From Serratia sp. UGAL515B_01 (GTDB lineage: Bacteria > Pseudomonadota > Gammaproteobacteria > Enterobacterales > Enterobacteriaceae), in NCBI RefSeq assembly GCF_033095805.1, contig NZ_CP109901.1:2232001-2296000 (forward strand): a stretch of DNA of 64,000 nucleotides, written 5' to 3'. Of this stretch, positions 22,672-33,298 are shown piece after piece. Positions within the stretch are counted from its first letter, which is position 1. Every line of letters starts with the position of its first letter. Below the pieces are notes generated by a model. That model saw nothing but the letters and a program-made list of their open reading frames with translations, had not been told where the DNA came from and made no database searches. Position numbers and translations under genes: made by a program.

Positions 22672-23729
22672 AGTGTTTTCTTCACTTTTTAAATTCTAAT
22701 TTACAAACTACCCTGGTGTATTTCTAAGACGCAGCTAGAGAGCCAAGCGTCAGGCACGACATTACCCCACTCATCAGAGGAGGGCAAAAATATTACTTAT
22801 AATTGTCATCTCTTCTATATCGCTTTTTATCCACTACTATCTTAACGGTTGGTTAATATGGATGAAAATTGCAATAAAAAACGACTACGCTTAAGAATAA
22901 TGTGTGATGTCAAGTGTTAACACCCAGTACTTTCTTCACGCATCGTACTTCACAATATGTGACATTTCCTATGCTTCAATGCTGTTGCTTCTCATAACAT
23001 CAACCCTAATGCAGAACGCCATTTGTCTGCCTTCCTTCAGGGCGATTACCTTGCATTATCCCATTCACTGCTTTAATTGACTCGTCGATTACGTGTCACC
23101 AGCTACGTGTGACCAACCTCGCCATAACTTCAACACAACATGCCGAAAAAACGTTCATTTCGATTAAAAAAACCGATTTGTCGATTAGCATTCAGTATTA
23201 ATTTACCGATCTGTCTGAATCACTTAAGCATAGTATATTCATTAGCCAAATTAATAACTTTTAACAGTAAGAACTTTCACTATCCTAATAGTTCACTCTC
23301 GCTTGAAAAAGAACTTAAGTCGTATACTCAAAATTCTTTAATGCAATTTTTGTTTAACTAAAGTGTGGTATTGTCTGCGGCACACATCCACCCGATAACG
23401 TTCATATTATTATTTTGTTACAATTTTATTGCCATCTGACTCTCCATCCAATGTCAGGGAGGCTCTGCTTGTTGCCGCACAGCTCTACTGCTTTTTCTCA
23501 ACCTGAGATTTAGTTTTAAAAACTAAAATTTAGAATTTAACTAAAATTAAATGCCATTTAATTGATTTTAATTTGATTTAAATATCTTTAAATACGTATT
23601 GCCTGCTCGTTTTCACCAAAGCTTTTCCTACCCCTTCAAAATCAGTGCATCCAGGAGTACATTGAACGGATTGAGGTGTTCCACGGTAGGGACACCCACC
23701 TACCTACTAAGCAAAAGGCTCAACTTTCT
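22672..23729. promoter_or_regulatory. Long divergent control region between lrhA and alaA
   Basis: About 1.06 kb without a convincing gene. The half nearest alaA is strongly AT-rich. It contains a perfect odd-centred palindrome at 23509-23527 (TTTAGTTTT, A, AAAACTAAA), followed by runs of TTAAAT-type sequence to about 23600. This is the kind of DNA bound by nucleoid proteins or Lrp-like regulators. Lrp control of alaA is known in E. coli. No site is assigned with certainty. Confidence 0.5.
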
Positions 23730-24944
23730 ATGTCCCCCATTGAGAAATCCAGCAAGCTGGACAACGTCTGCTACGATATTCGCGGCCCAGTGCTCAAAGA
23801 AGCGAAACGCCTTGAAGAAGAAGGCAATAAAGTCCTGAAATTGAACATTGGTAACCCCGCTCCTTTCGGTTTCGAAGCCCCAGACGAAATCCTGGTTGAT
23901 GTGATTCGTAATCTTCCAACCGCACAAGGTTACTGCGACTCCAAAGGGCTTTATTCTGCTCGCAAAGCGATCATGCAGCACTATCAGGCACGCAACATGC
24001 GCGACGTTACGGTTGAGGATATCTACATTGGCAACGGCGTATCTGAATTGATTGTGCAATCCATGCAGGCACTGCTTAACGCGGGTGATGAGATGTTAGT
24101 CCCTGCTCCAGACTATCCCTTGTGGACAGCAGCGGTTTCTCTTTCCAGCGGTAAGGCTGTGCACTATATCTGTGACGAAGAAGCGGGCTGGTTCCCTGAC
24201 CTGGATGATATTCGTAGTAAAATCACTCCACGTACCCGTGGTATTGTGATTATCAATCCGAATAACCCGACCGGTGCGGTCTACAGCAAAGCATTACTGG
24301 AACAGATCGTTGAGATTGCTCGTCAACATGACCTGATCATTTTTGCTGATGAAATCTACGATAAGATCCTTTACGACGACGCCGAACACCACTCCATCGC
24401 TACACTGGCACCCGACTTGCTAACTGTCACGTTCAATGGTTTGTCAAAAACCTATCGCGTCGCCGGTTTCCGCCAGGGTTGGATGGTGCTCAATGGACCA
24501 AAGAAACATGCTAAAGGCTACATTGAAGGGCTGGAAATGCTGGCTTCGATGCGTCTGTGCGCCAACGTACCCATGCAGCATGCAATCCAAACGGCACTCG
24601 GGGGATATCAAAGCATCAGCGAATTTATCCAGCCGGGTGGTCGTCTGTATGAACAGCGCGAGCGTACTTGGCAGCTGCTGAACGATATTCCTGGCGTTTC
24701 TTGTGTGAAACCGATGGGGGCGCTCTATATGTTCCCGCGCATCGACGCCAAACGTTTTAACATCCGTGACGACCAGAAAATGGTACTGGATTTGCTGTTG
24801 CAGGAAAAAGTTCTTCTGGTACAAGGCAGTGCATTCAACTGGCCGCATCCTGATCACGTGCGCATTGTGACTCTGCCACGTGTGGATGAACTTGAAATGG
24901 CGGTGGGGAAACTGGGCCGCTTCCTCGAAACCTACTGCCAATAA
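23730..24944 (+). CDS. alaA: Glutamate-pyruvate aminotransferase AlaA
   Basis: AlaA is a PLP-dependent class I/II aminotransferase that makes alanine from pyruvate with glutamate as donor. The start is taken at MSPIEKSSK, which matches E. coli; an upstream in-frame ATG at 23676 adds 18 unrelated residues. The 404 residues include NPNNPTGAV, FADEIYDKI and the PLP-lysine motif NGLSKTYRVAGFRQGW. Its own long upstream region suggests monocistronic transcription. A GC hairpin follows at once. Confidence 0.96.
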   Translation: MSPIEKSSKLDNVCYDIRGPVLKEAKRLEEEGNKVLKLNIGNPAPFGFEAPDEILVDVIRNLPTAQGYCDSKGLYSARKAIMQHYQARNMRDVTVEDIYIGNGVSELIVQSMQALLNAGDEMLVPAPDYPLWTAAVSLSSGKAVHYICDEEAGWFPDLDDIRSKITPRTRGIVIINPNNPTGAVYSKALLEQIVEIARQHDLIIFADEIYDKILYDDAEHHSIATLAPDLLTVTFNGLSKTYRVAGFRQGWMVLNGPKKHAKGYIEGLEMLASMRLCANVPMQHAIQTALGGYQSISEFIQPGGRLYEQRERTWQLLNDIPGVSCVKPMGALYMFPRIDAKRFNIRDDQKMVLDLLLQEKVLLVQGSAFNWPHPDHVRIVTLPRVDELEMAVGKLGRFLETYCQ

Positions 24945-24950
24945 TGTTTA

Positions 24951-24972
24951 AAGGCGCAGTTCGCTGCGCCTG
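24951..24972 (+). terminator. GC hairpin after alaA
   Basis: GGCGCAG-TTCG-CTGCGCC forms a perfect stem seven bases after the alaA stop. The T-run is missing, so it may be a transcript-stabilising hairpin or a weak terminator. Confidence 0.55.
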
Positions 24973-25055
24973 CATCGCGCACAAATCGCTTTGCATAACC
25001 CGCCTACACTGCTCACAATAACCGTCTCCACTAGCCGTTATCTAAAGGGAACACT

Positions 25056-25655
25056 ATGAGCCAAAGCCACTTTTTTGCCCATTTGTCACGTTTAAAGCTG
25101 ATCAGTCGCTGGCCACTGATGCGCAACGTGCGAACCGAAAATGTTTCTGAGCACAGTCTGCAAGTTGCATTTGTTGCCCATGCGTTAGCGGTGATCAAGA
25201 ACCGCAAGTTTAACGGGAATCTGAACGTTGAGCGCGTTGCACTGCTGGCAATGTACCATGATGCCAGCGAAGTACTTACGGGAGATATGCCAACGCCCAT
25301 CAAGTATTACAATCCGCAGATTGCCCACGAATACAAGAAAATAGAAAAAATTGCCCAACAAAAATTGTTGGAGATGATCCCGAAAGAGTTACAAAACGAT
25401 TTCCGCCCGATCCTCGACGAGCACTATTACAGCGAGGATGAAAAACTGATTGTGAAACAAGCAGATGCTCTTTGCGCCTATCTGAAATGTCTCGAGGAAT
25501 TGTCGGCTGGCAATAATGAATTCAAGCTGGCAAAAGCACGTCTCGAGAAGACCCTCAAACTGCGTCATAGCCCGGAAATGGACTATTTTATGGACGTGTT
25601 TGTTCCAAGCTTTAGCCTGTCGCTGGATGAGATCAGTATCGATTCCCCACTTTGA
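25056..25655 (+). CDS. yfbR: 5'-deoxynucleotidase YfbR
   Basis: YfbR is an HD-domain phosphohydrolase that dephosphorylates deoxyribonucleoside 5'-monophosphates, including dUMP, in the cytoplasm. The 199 residues match E. coli YfbR closely. Metal and catalytic residues are visible in SEHSLQVAF, the HD pair in [12 protein letters not shown], and Asp in [11 protein letters not shown]. It follows alaA by 111 bases, as in other enterics. Confidence 0.96.
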   Translation: MSQSHFFAHLSRLKLISRWPLMRNVRTENVSEHSLQVAFVAHALAVIKNRKFNGNLNVERVALLAMYHDASEVLTGDMPTPIKYYNPQIAHEYKKIEKIAQQKLLEMIPKELQNDFRPILDEHYYSEDEKLIVKQADALCAYLKCLEELSAGNNEFKLAKARLEKTLKLRHSPEMDYFMDVFVPSFSLSLDEISIDSPL

Positions 25656-25671
25656 TCATTGATGACCCGGT

Positions 25672-25803
25672 TACTCGTCATATTTCAAGTTGCATAAGCG
25701 TTTACTGTAGTCCTTTAGGGCCGTTGTAAACATTATTTCTGCTGTTCCAATCAGACTTATCGCCAACTTGTTGCTTCCATACAACTCGAATGATTTCGCG
25801 TAG
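25672..25803. repeat. Intergenic repeat with ERIC-like ends and a different core
   Basis: The left arm (ATATTTCAAGTTGCAT) and right arm (ACAACTCGAATGATTT) match the two ends of ERIC and are mutually inverted. The inner sequence lacks the ERIC core around CAGTCACTTACTT. It fills nearly the whole yfbR-yfbS gap. Confidence 0.5.
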
Positions 25804-25811
25804 ATCCGGGC

Positions 25812-27644
25812 CTAAAATGTATATAACCACGGCACGACTATCACACTGACAATCATAACCAACACGGTAAAAGGCACACCAATCCTGACAAAATCAGCAA
25901 ACTTGTAATTACCCGGCCCCAATACCAGCGTATTTACCGGCGATGACACCGGTGTCATAAAGGCAGCCGAGGCAGCAATCGCGATAATCATCGCAAACGG
26001 GTAAGGTGATACCCCCATTTCCCGAGCGGTGGCAATAGCGATCGGTGCCATTAAGACCGCAGTGGCAGTATTGGAGATAAACAACCCAATGCTGGCACAG
26101 AGTACAAACAGGCAAACCAGCATGACACGCGGCCCTGCATCGCCAGCAACATCCATCAGCCCCCGAACAATCAAGTCTACCCCACCGGTTTTCTGTAGTG
26201 CTTGCGCAAATGGCATCATACCAACAATCAAAATAATGCTTGGCCAGTGAATAGCCTTATAAGCGCTTTCCATATCGATGCAGCGGAAGTACCCCATCAA
26301 GAGACAGGCAATCAATGCAGCAATGGGATTGGGCACCTCGTCAGTCAACATCATTGCGACCATCAGCGCCAGACAAAACAGCGCATGCGGTGCCTGATTG
26401 ATAGCTGGCGCAACTTCGTCCACCTCGGCGGGCAGATTCAATACGATGAAATCATGCGTTTTGCCCTGCAATTGACGAATGGCTTTCCAGTCGCCAACCA
26501 CTAATAGAATATCACCAAGTTCCATCGGTTCATCGACCAACTTGCCTACCAAGGCTTCACCATCGCGACGAATACCTACCACATTAAGATCATAACGGCT
26601 GCGGAAACTGGCATCTCGCACACTTAGGCCTAACAATCCAGAGTCAGGAATGAGCGAAACTTCAGCCATTCCCACATTTCGCGACTGTTCAGAGAAATAC
26701 TCACCTCTCAACACCATTGGCTCCAACTGTTGGTCACTACAGAACTCACGCAGATCGATATCGCAATCCGACATATCAATCAGCAGTACGTCCCCTTCAC
26801 GAAGTTCAGTACTACCGAAGGCACTGACCATGACACGACGAAAGCGTTTCCAACGCTCAATACCGATAACATTAGCGCTATAGCGGGCTCGCAGATGCAA
26901 TTCATCCAGTGAGCGTCCTATTAAAGGTGAACCACGGCGAATAGCTAAACGGCGCGCCCGCCCAGTTAACCTATAATCACGGATTAAATCGCGGAATGTC
27001 CTGCGCTGCCAACTGACTTTAGTCTTCGCACTACCGCTGTCGCCCATCCAGCGGCGTGCAACCAACATGTAGCCAACCCCCAGCAATAAAACCACCAAAC
27101 CAATTGGCGTAACACCAAAGAAACCGAAACCGGTAATCCCCTCACGCACCAGTTCACTGTTCACCACCATATTCGGAGGCGTTGCCACCAACGTCATCAT
27201 GCCACTGATCAACCCCGCAAAGCTCAGCGGCATCATCAAACGTCCTGGTGAAATCTTCATTCGTATGGCAACGCTCAACACGACAGGAATAAAAATAGCG
27301 ACTACCCCAGTAGAGCTCATAAAAGCACCCAATCCGGCAACGGTGAACATCAGTAGCGCCAGCATTTTGGTTTCACTACTACCCGCTACTTTCACCAGCC
27401 AATCCCCCACCTGATAGGCTACCCCCGTTCTTACCAATCCTTCTCCTATCACAAACAAAGCAGCAATCAGAATGACATTAGGGTCGCTGAACCCCACGGT
27501 TGCTTCTTGCAGGCTCAAAGTGCCGCTCAACACAAATGCGATGATCACCAACAGAGCCACCACGTCCATGCGTAACTTGTTGGTAGTAAACAGCACGATG
27601 GCTATCAACAATAAAAGTAAGACCCAAAGCAATTCGCTGTTCAA
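25812..27644 (-). CDS. yfbS: YfbS-type SLC13/DASS family transporter with TrkA_C domains
   Basis: This 610-residue inner-membrane protein has membrane segments on both sides of a central soluble part. Residues about 200-400 contain two TrkA_C-like (RCK C-terminal) regions, each ending in a VGD/LLxxD-type strand. The membrane motifs [27 protein letters not shown] and [14 protein letters not shown] are typical of the divalent anion:sodium symporter family. The substrate of E. coli YfbS is not established. It is convergent with yfbR. Confidence 0.93.
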   Translation of the reverse strand: MNSELLWVLLLLLIAIVLFTTNKLRMDVVALLVIIAFVLSGTLSLQEATVGFSDPNVILIAALFVIGEGLVRTGVAYQVGDWLVKVAGSSETKMLALLMFTVAGLGAFMSSTGVVAIFIPVVLSVAIRMKISPGRLMMPLSFAGLISGMMTLVATPPNMVVNSELVREGITGFGFFGVTPIGLVVLLLGVGYMLVARRWMGDSGSAKTKVSWQRRTFRDLIRDYRLTGRARRLAIRRGSPLIGRSLDELHLRARYSANVIGIERWKRFRRVMVSAFGSTELREGDVLLIDMSDCDIDLREFCSDQQLEPMVLRGEYFSEQSRNVGMAEVSLIPDSGLLGLSVRDASFRSRYDLNVVGIRRDGEALVGKLVDEPMELGDILLVVGDWKAIRQLQGKTHDFIVLNLPAEVDEVAPAINQAPHALFCLALMVAMMLTDEVPNPIAALIACLLMGYFRCIDMESAYKAIHWPSIILIVGMMPFAQALQKTGGVDLIVRGLMDVAGDAGPRVMLVCLFVLCASIGLFISNTATAVLMAPIAIATAREMGVSPYPFAMIIAIAASAAFMTPVSSPVNTLVLGPGNYKFADFVRIGVPFTVLVMIVSVIVVPWLYTF

Positions 27645-27684
27645 ACGCGTTCATCCGGTAGTGATCTAGGCCTTAAAAGCTAGC

Positions 27685-27710
27685 ACAAAAAACCCCGCAC
27701 ATGCGGGGCC
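27685..27710 (-). terminator. Rho-independent terminator of yfbU
   Basis: On the minus strand CCCCGCATGTGCGGGG is followed directly by six T. It lies about 90 bases after the yfbU stop and just upstream of yfbS. Confidence 0.88.
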
Positions 27711-27800
27711 TAATCAATTTGGGGCGAGAAAACATCGGTTAAGCAACGGGTTCGATGCACATACCCTGCTCAATGTTGATAATCATGCGCAGGAGTTCAA

Positions 27801-28295
27801 TCAAGCATTAATAATTTGTGTAATTTCAACGGCGCTCAAATGATATTGACGCGGACAGGATTGCCAGGTTGCTAACATGCGCTGGTACTTATCCCACATT
27901 TTAGTTTGAGCATTAAAACCGTGACTGCCAGAATCGAAATGTGTATAGCGTCCTTCCGTATTGACCAAGAAACGAACATAGCTCAGGTAACGCGCTTCAG
28001 TCGCCGCATCAAATCCCAGAAACGCAATACGACGTACATCCAATTCTTGACGACCCTTGAGATTTTCCCAAGATACCTGCAGGGCATGGTGCATCTCCAT
28101 AATATTGATAATGGTGCGACACACCTCTTCACTCATATCACCAAAATCACGATCCAGTTCACGCATTTGTAAACCAAAACCGCGTTCAATGATGGTCTGT
28201 AGACGGCGATAACGTTCGGCGTTGTCTGGGTCGAGCATTGTCATCATTTTGTATTGATTCGACAGGATCAACCTTTGGACATTAGTCATTTCCAT
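27801..28295 (-). CDS. yfbU: YfbU family protein
   Basis: This conserved cytoplasmic protein of 164 residues is nearly identical in pattern to E. coli YfbU ([18 protein letters not shown] at the start, IINA at the end). The start at 28295 is preferred over an upstream ATG at 28331 because it matches the family. The molecular function is not established; E. coli YfbU has been linked with toxicity on overexpression. The gene is monocistronic between its own terminator and a 348-base gap. Confidence 0.93.
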   Translation of the reverse strand: MEMTNVQRLILSNQYKMMTMLDPDNAERYRRLQTIIERGFGLQMRELDRDFGDMSEEVCRTIINIMEMHHALQVSWENLKGRQELDVRRIAFLGFDAATEARYLSYVRFLVNTEGRYTHFDSGSHGFNAQTKMWDKYQRMLATWQSCPRQYHLSAVEITQIINA

Positions 28296-28643
28296 TTCAT
28301 CTTCCTCAGTTCTGCAAATTGCCCAAAGCATCGCATGACTTCATTATGTAGCGGAATCACAACTCAGCCTTTTATTGATTTGACAGGGGTAATGACGCGA
28401 TCAGCCACACCACGGTTCACTAAGCACTAAATAATTTCTTGTACCATGAAGGGGGCGAGCGCAGATCCATAAAGTGAGGCTCAAGCATAGGGCTCGCTCA
28501 GTCACTGAGAAATAAATCGAATTTGGATGCAGCAGCTCAGTAGCCCGAACGGGCTAGGCCCATTGATAGGCCGAGTTACTGAAATCAGCCAACATGCAGA
28601 CAAATTAAAGTTAAAACGAGTATAAAACTCAGCCATTAAAGAT
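28296..28643. other. Intergenic region yfbU-yfbV
   Basis: These 348 bases carry the yfbU promoter region on the left-hand gene and the 3' flank of yfbV. A small hairpin (AGCCCGAACGGGCT) lies near 28542. No gene or known repeat was recognised. Confidence 0.45.
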
Positions 28644-29099
28644 TCAGAGATCGTCCAGGAAGGTCTTATCCAATTGCTTGAACGCACGTTTCAGCACATC
28701 CGCCAGCGCCTGATAGGTAGGCGTCCCCTCTATCGGTGCCATCGCCTGCCCCGCCTCAGCAAGCTTATTACGTACCTCATGGAACCATTGCAGCAACGTA
28801 GGCGGTAGCGGAGTGAGCGAACGACGCCCCAACCACCACAGCCCCTGCATTGGCAGACTGCAGGCAAACAGCGCTGTAGCAATCGCTGGGCCAAGTTGAC
28901 CGCCCAACGCGATTTGCCAAGTAAGGGTAAATACCGCCAACGGAGGCATAAAGCGAACGGCAAAACGGGTCGCACGTACAACGCGATTTTCAGGGAAAAC
29001 CGATGCCAGTCGTTTATCTGCTGGCCAAGTTTTCATGTAGTGTTGCCCGCGCTGGAAGATTTGAAACCAGCTTACAGAACCGGATGGTCTGCTCGTCAT
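28644..29099 (-). CDS. yfbV: UPF0208 membrane protein YfbV
   Basis: This 151-residue inner-membrane protein is close to E. coli YfbV throughout ([43 protein letters not shown]). Two membrane segments lie at about residues 45-90. E. coli YfbV has been implicated in insulating the Ter macrodomain. It is divergent from ackA, which is the conserved enteric arrangement. Confidence 0.95.
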   Translation of the reverse strand: MTSRPSGSVSWFQIFQRGQHYMKTWPADKRLASVFPENRVVRATRFAVRFMPPLAVFTLTWQIALGGQLGPAIATALFACSLPMQGLWWLGRRSLTPLPPTLLQWFHEVRNKLAEAGQAMAPIEGTPTYQALADVLKRAFKQLDKTFLDDL

Positions 29100-29270
29100 C
29101 GCTTACCTCAACTCGACGTGTGAAAAATAAAATATCCTTGCAAACACACCAACAAAAAAGTTGATTTTTTAAATTTATTTTGTGTTTACGATGGGCTGTC
29201 GGTATCCTAAGTTGGCCTTTTGGCCGCTAGAAGATAATATAAAATCTGTCAACTTTTTTCAGCCCATTAA

Positions 29271-29312
29271 CTACCCGTTTTGACTTCTCAGCTACGATCT
29301 CAAAACGGGTAG
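29271..29312. promoter_or_regulatory. Long perfect inverted repeat upstream of ackA
   Basis: Twelve perfectly paired bases, CTACCCGTTTTG and CAAAACGGGTAG, flank an 18-base spacer. The site is about 195 bases before the ackA start. It could be a terminator for an upstream transcript, an operator or a repeat remnant; no regulator is assigned. Confidence 0.45.
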
Positions 29313-29385
29313 AGAAAATGAAATTAGTTAAACCGCATAAGAAATCATCGGTTTTTTCATCATCATGACCTTTCTTTAAACTGAC

Positions 29386-29399
29386 ATGATGTTAATCAT
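29386..29399. promoter_or_regulatory. FNR-like site upstream of ackA
   Basis: The sequence A-TGAT-GTTA-ATCA-T matches the FNR core TGAT-N4-ATCA with both outer bases changed from the consensus. FNR activation of ackA is known in E. coli, so the site is plausible but unproven. It is about 110 bases before the start codon. Confidence 0.45.
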
Positions 29400-29506
29400 A
29401 AATGTCAACGGCATTATGCGCTACGCTTGTTGTGTAATTGACGATTTATTCACCACGTGTTTTTGGTCTTCCATATAACAACACGAACTATCAAATAGGT
29501 ACTTCC

Positions 29507-30709
29507 ATGTCGAGTAAGCTAGTACTGGTTCTTAACTGCGGCAGTTCTTCCCTGAAATTTGCTATCATTGATGCGATCAACGGTGAAGAACATATCTCTG
29601 GTTTGGCAGAATGTTTCCACCTTCCTGAAGCCCGCATCAAATGGAAAATAGATGGCGGTAAACAAGAGGCCGCGCTGGGTGCTGGCGCAGCGCACAGCGA
29701 AGCGCTGAACTTCATTGTTAATACTATTCTGGCACAAAAACCTGAGCTTTCCGCACAGTTGACCGCTATCGGCCACCGTATCGTTCACGGCGGCGAGAAG
29801 TTCACCGCTTCTGCCTTGATCAACGACGAAGTGCTGCAAGGTATCAAAGATTCTGTTCCCTTTGCACCATTACACAATCCAGCTCATCTGATCGGCATTG
29901 CTGAAGCATTGAAATCATTTCCGAATTTGGCGGACAAAAACGTTGCTGTCTTCGACACCGCATTCCATCAGACTATGCCCGAAGAGTCTTATCTGTACGC
30001 TCTGCCGTACAGCCTGTATCGCGACCATGGCGTACGTCGCTACGGCGCACATGGCACCAGCCACTTCTATGTCACACAAGAAGCAGCGAAGATGCTGAAC
30101 AAGCCGGTTGAAGACGTTAACATCATTACCTGCCACTTGGGTAACGGGGGATCTGTTACTGCTGTTCGCAACGGTAAAAGTGTGGATACCTCTATGGGGC
30201 TGACACCGCTGGAAGGTCTGGTGATGGGTACTCGTAGCGGTGATATCGATCCGGCAATCATCTTCCACCTGCACGATGCCCTGGGAATGAGCGTTGACCA
30301 GATCAACAAAATGCTAACCAAAGAATCTGGTCTGCAAGGATTAACCGAAGTGACCAGCGACTGCCGTTATGTTGAAGACAACTACGCGACCAAAGACGAT
30401 GCCAAGCGCGCTATGGATGTATTCTGCCATCGTTTGGCAAAATACATCGGTGCCTATAGCGCCCTGATGGAAGGCCGTTTGGATGCAGTGATCTTTACCG
30501 GTGGCATTGGTGAAAATGCAGCACTGGTACGCGAGTTGACGCTGAACAAACTTGGCCTACTCGGTTTTGAAGTCGACCATGCACGTAACTTGGCAGCCCG
30601 ATTTGGTAAATCAGGCAACATCAGCAAAGACGGCAGCCGTCCGGCGCTGGTGATCCCAACCAACGAAGAGTTGGTGATTGCACAAGATGCTTGCCGTCTG
30701 ACAGCTTAA
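29507..30709 (+). CDS. ackA: Acetate kinase
   Basis: AckA interconverts acetyl phosphate plus ADP and acetate plus ATP in the cytoplasm, the second step of overflow acetate formation. The start at [17 protein letters not shown] fits the family; an upstream ATG at 29438 adds unrelated residues. The 400 residues carry NCGSSSLKF, the HRIVHGG motif, [15 protein letters not shown] and the nucleotide-binding GNGGS and GGIGEN motifs. pta follows on the same strand after a 272-base gap that contains a hairpin and a repeat. Confidence 0.97.
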   Translation: MSSKLVLVLNCGSSSLKFAIIDAINGEEHISGLAECFHLPEARIKWKIDGGKQEAALGAGAAHSEALNFIVNTILAQKPELSAQLTAIGHRIVHGGEKFTASALINDEVLQGIKDSVPFAPLHNPAHLIGIAEALKSFPNLADKNVAVFDTAFHQTMPEESYLYALPYSLYRDHGVRRYGAHGTSHFYVTQEAAKMLNKPVEDVNIITCHLGNGGSVTAVRNGKSVDTSMGLTPLEGLVMGTRSGDIDPAIIFHLHDALGMSVDQINKMLTKESGLQGLTEVTSDCRYVEDNYATKDDAKRAMDVFCHRLAKYIGAYSALMEGRLDAVIFTGGIGENAALVRELTLNKLGLLGFEVDHARNLAARFGKSGNISKDGSRPALVIPTNEELVIAQDACRLTA

Positions 30710-30721
30710 AAACGTTACATG

Positions 30722-30750
30722 CCGCCAGCGCAGGCTGGCGGTACTGTTTT
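30722..30750 (+). terminator. Hairpin terminator after ackA
   Basis: CCGCCAGC-GCAG-GCTGGCGG forms a perfect stem 12 bases after the ackA stop and is followed by TACTGTTTT. It may cause partial termination before pta. Confidence 0.7.
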
Positions 30751-30814
30751 AGCCTTCATACTTGAAGCCGCGTGTGCATTTACCACCTTGTAATAACTTC
30801 AATTATTTTTTGGC

Positions 30815-30948
30815 TATACCCAAGCGACATCAAATTGCAGATAGGCAGCAATTGAGTGGCAAATCGGTCAACAATCGATTTGTACAGCTTTTGAAATCTG
30901 CCTACGGAGGTAGCTCAACTCCGCTGCATCTTGAAAGACGAAGGTATA
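30815..30948. repeat. MITE-like imperfect palindrome in the ackA-pta spacer
   Basis: This 134-bp stretch starts TATACC and ends GGTATA, with imperfectly inverted arms (GACATCAAATTGCAG; CTGCATCTTGAAAGACG). The inner part differs from ERIC, although the ends are ERIC-like. It lies between ackA and the pta ribosome site. Confidence 0.5.
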
Positions 30949-30981
30949 TGACCTCATATCAATCGTGAAGAGGACTATTCT

Positions 30982-33129
30982 GTGTCACGTACAATTATGT
31001 TGATCCCAACAGGTACCAGCGTTGGCCTGACCAGCGTCAGCCTGGGCGTCATCCGCTCCATGGAGCAGAAAGGCGTTCGCCTGAGCGTATTCAAACCGAT
31101 TGCCCAGCCACGTACCGGCGGAGACTCTCTGGACCAGACTACAGCAATCATCCGTAGCAACTCCACCATTCCCGCAGCAGAACCACTGCGTATGAGCTAT
31201 GTTGAAAGTCTGCTAAGCTCCAACCAGCAGGATGTGCTGATGGAAGAGATCGTGGCACGTTACCACGAGAATACCAAAGATGCGGAAGTTGTCCTGATCG
31301 AAGGCTTGGTGCCAACGCGCAAACACCAGTTTGCATCAGCGCTGAACTATGAGATCGCTAAAACACTGAATGCAGAAATCGTTTTTGTCATCTCTCTAGG
31401 CAACGATTCACCCGCACAGTTGAAAGAGCGCATCGAACTTGCCCGCTCCAGTTTTGGTGGCAGCAAGAACAAAAATATTACTGGCGTGATTATCAACAAA
31501 CTGAACGCGCCGGTGGATGAACAAGGGCGTACTCGACCGGATCTATCAGAGATTTTTGACGATTCCACCAAAGCCAACGTTTCCAACATCGATCCCGCTC
31601 AGTTGTTCACCAACAGCCCATTGCCGGTATTGGGTTGTGTACCGTGGAGCTTTGACCTGATCGCTACTCGCGCTATTGACATGGCGCGCCACCTGAAAGC
31701 TCGAGTGATCAACGAAGGCGACATCATGACTCGCCGTGTAAAATCTGTGACCTTCTGTGCACGCAGCATCCCGCATATGTTAGAGCATTTTCGTCCCGGC
31801 TCTCTGTTGGTCACCTCCGCAGACCGCCCAGACGTGCTGGTGTCTGCCTGCTTAGCGGCGATGAACGGCGTAGAGATCGGTGCCATTCTATTAACAGGCG
31901 GCTATGAGATCGATGCACCTATCAAGAAACTGTGTGAACGTGCATTTGGAACCGGTCTGCCGGTCTTCATGGTCGACACCAATACCTGGCAGACTTCACT
32001 TAGCCTACAGAGCTTCAATCTTGAGGTGCCTTCAGACGATAGCCAGCGTGTCGAAAAAGTACAGAACTACGTAGCAAGCCATATCAACACAGAATGGATC
32101 GACTCTCTGACTGCCACTTCAGAGCGTTCACGCCGCCTGTCTCCACCTGCTTTCCGTTACGAATTGACAGAACTGGCACGCAAGGCAGGCAAACGTATTG
32201 TACTGCCAGAAGGTGACGAACCGCGCACTGTCAAAGCAGCCACGATTTGTGCAGAGCGCGGCATTGCCGAGTGTGTGCTACTGGGTAATCCGGATGAAAT
32301 CAGACGCGTTGCCGCTGCACAAGGTATTGAACTGGGCAAAGGCATCGAGATTGTTGATCCTGTCGCCGTGAGAGAACACTATGTCCCACGCCTTGTCGAA
32401 CTGCGTAAAAGCAAAGGCATGACCGAAGTCGTCGCTCGTGAGCAGTTGGAAGACAATGTGGTTCTAGGCACTCTGATGCTAGAGAAAGGTGAGGTTGACG
32501 GCTTGGTTTCTGGTGCCGTTCATACGACAGCTAATACCATTCGTCCACCGTTACAACTGATAAAAACCGCACCGGGCAGCTCATTGGTATCCTCTGTGTT
32601 CTTCATGCTGTTACCGGACCAGGTTTTGGTCTATGGTGACTGCGCGATCAACCCAGACCCTACGGCCGAGCAACTGTCTGAAATCGCTATTCAATCTGCC
32701 GACTCTGCCGCTGCATTTGGTATCGAACCACGTGTAGCAATGATCTCCTACTCTACCGGGAATTCTGGAGCGGGTAGTGACGTTGAAAAAGTGCGTGAAG
32801 CCACGCGCCTGGCGCAAGAAAAACGCCCAGACCTGATCATCGATGGCCCACTGCAATATGATGCCGCCATCATGGCTGACGTCGCCAAGTCGAAAGCGCC
32901 TAATTCTCCGGTGGCAGGTAAAGCGACAGTATTTATCTTCCCAGACCTGAATACCGGTAACACGACTTATAAAGCGGTCCAGCGCTCTGCCGACCTGGTC
33001 TCCATCGGTCCAATGCTGCAAGGCATGCGCAAGCCGGTGAACGACCTGTCTCGTGGGGCCTTGGTTGACGATATAGTCTACACCGTTGCACTAACAGCAA
33101 TCCAAGCAGCCCAAGCGGAAAACGCCTGA
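30982..33129 (+). CDS. pta: Phosphate acetyltransferase
   Basis: Pta converts acetyl-CoA and phosphate to acetyl phosphate. The 715-residue protein is the long enteric form. It has an N-terminal P-loop/DRTGG regulatory part ([15 protein letters not shown]) and a C-terminal catalytic PTA_PTB domain from about residue 390 ([27 protein letters not shown]). The start codon is GTG, as in E. coli, after a GAAGAGG ribosome site. An ERIC element begins directly after the stop. Confidence 0.97.
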   Translation: MSRTIMLIPTGTSVGLTSVSLGVIRSMEQKGVRLSVFKPIAQPRTGGDSLDQTTAIIRSNSTIPAAEPLRMSYVESLLSSNQQDVLMEEIVARYHENTKDAEVVLIEGLVPTRKHQFASALNYEIAKTLNAEIVFVISLGNDSPAQLKERIELARSSFGGSKNKNITGVIINKLNAPVDEQGRTRPDLSEIFDDSTKANVSNIDPAQLFTNSPLPVLGCVPWSFDLIATRAIDMARHLKARVINEGDIMTRRVKSVTFCARSIPHMLEHFRPGSLLVTSADRPDVLVSACLAAMNGVEIGAILLTGGYEIDAPIKKLCERAFGTGLPVFMVDTNTWQTSLSLQSFNLEVPSDDSQRVEKVQNYVASHINTEWIDSLTATSERSRRLSPPAFRYELTELARKAGKRIVLPEGDEPRTVKAATICAERGIAECVLLGNPDEIRRVAAAQGIELGKGIEIVDPVAVREHYVPRLVELRKSKGMTEVVAREQLEDNVVLGTLMLEKGEVDGLVSGAVHTTANTIRPPLQLIKTAPGSSLVSSVFFMLLPDQVLVYGDCAINPDPTAEQLSEIAIQSADSAAAFGIEPRVAMISYSTGNSGAGSDVEKVREATRLAQEKRPDLIIDGPLQYDAAIMADVAKSKAPNSPVAGKATVFIFPDLNTGNTTYKAVQRSADLVSIGPMLQGMRKPVNDLSRGALVDDIVYTVALTAIQAAQAENA

Positions 33130-33256
33130 TATACCCAAAATAATTCGAGTTGCTTGTAGGCGGCAACTGAGCGAAGCCCCAGGAGCTTACTCAGGTAAGT
33201 GACTGGGGTGAACGAAGGCAGTCAACACCCAAGCAACTTGAAGTATGACGAGTATA
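33130..33256. repeat. Complete 127-bp ERIC element
   Basis: The element runs from TATACCC to GAGTATA, exactly the canonical ERIC length. It contains the diagnostic core AGGTAAGTGACTGGGGTGAA and the CAACTTGAAGTATGACG arm. It starts on the base after the pta stop codon and would form a long hairpin at the 3' end of pta mRNA. Confidence 0.95.
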
Positions 33257-33298
33257 TGACAATATACTTCACTGTCAGCGCAATAAGCTTAACAGTCA

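Larger units (their letters stand above)
29100..29506. promoter_or_regulatory. Divergent yfbV-ackA control region
   Basis: The 407-base region contains a 12-bp inverted repeat (CTACCCGTTTTG, 18-base spacer, CAAAACGGGTAG) at 29271-29312. An FNR-like dyad follows at 29386-29399. No gene is visible. Confidence 0.55.

Noticed and set aside
23140..23361. 73-codon frame in the lrhA-alaA region
   Set aside because: Composition is that of AT-rich non-coding DNA, with no clear ribosome site and no recognisable motif.
30762..30968. 68-codon frame in the ackA-pta spacer
   Set aside because: It overlaps the palindromic element and has no ribosome site or similarity.
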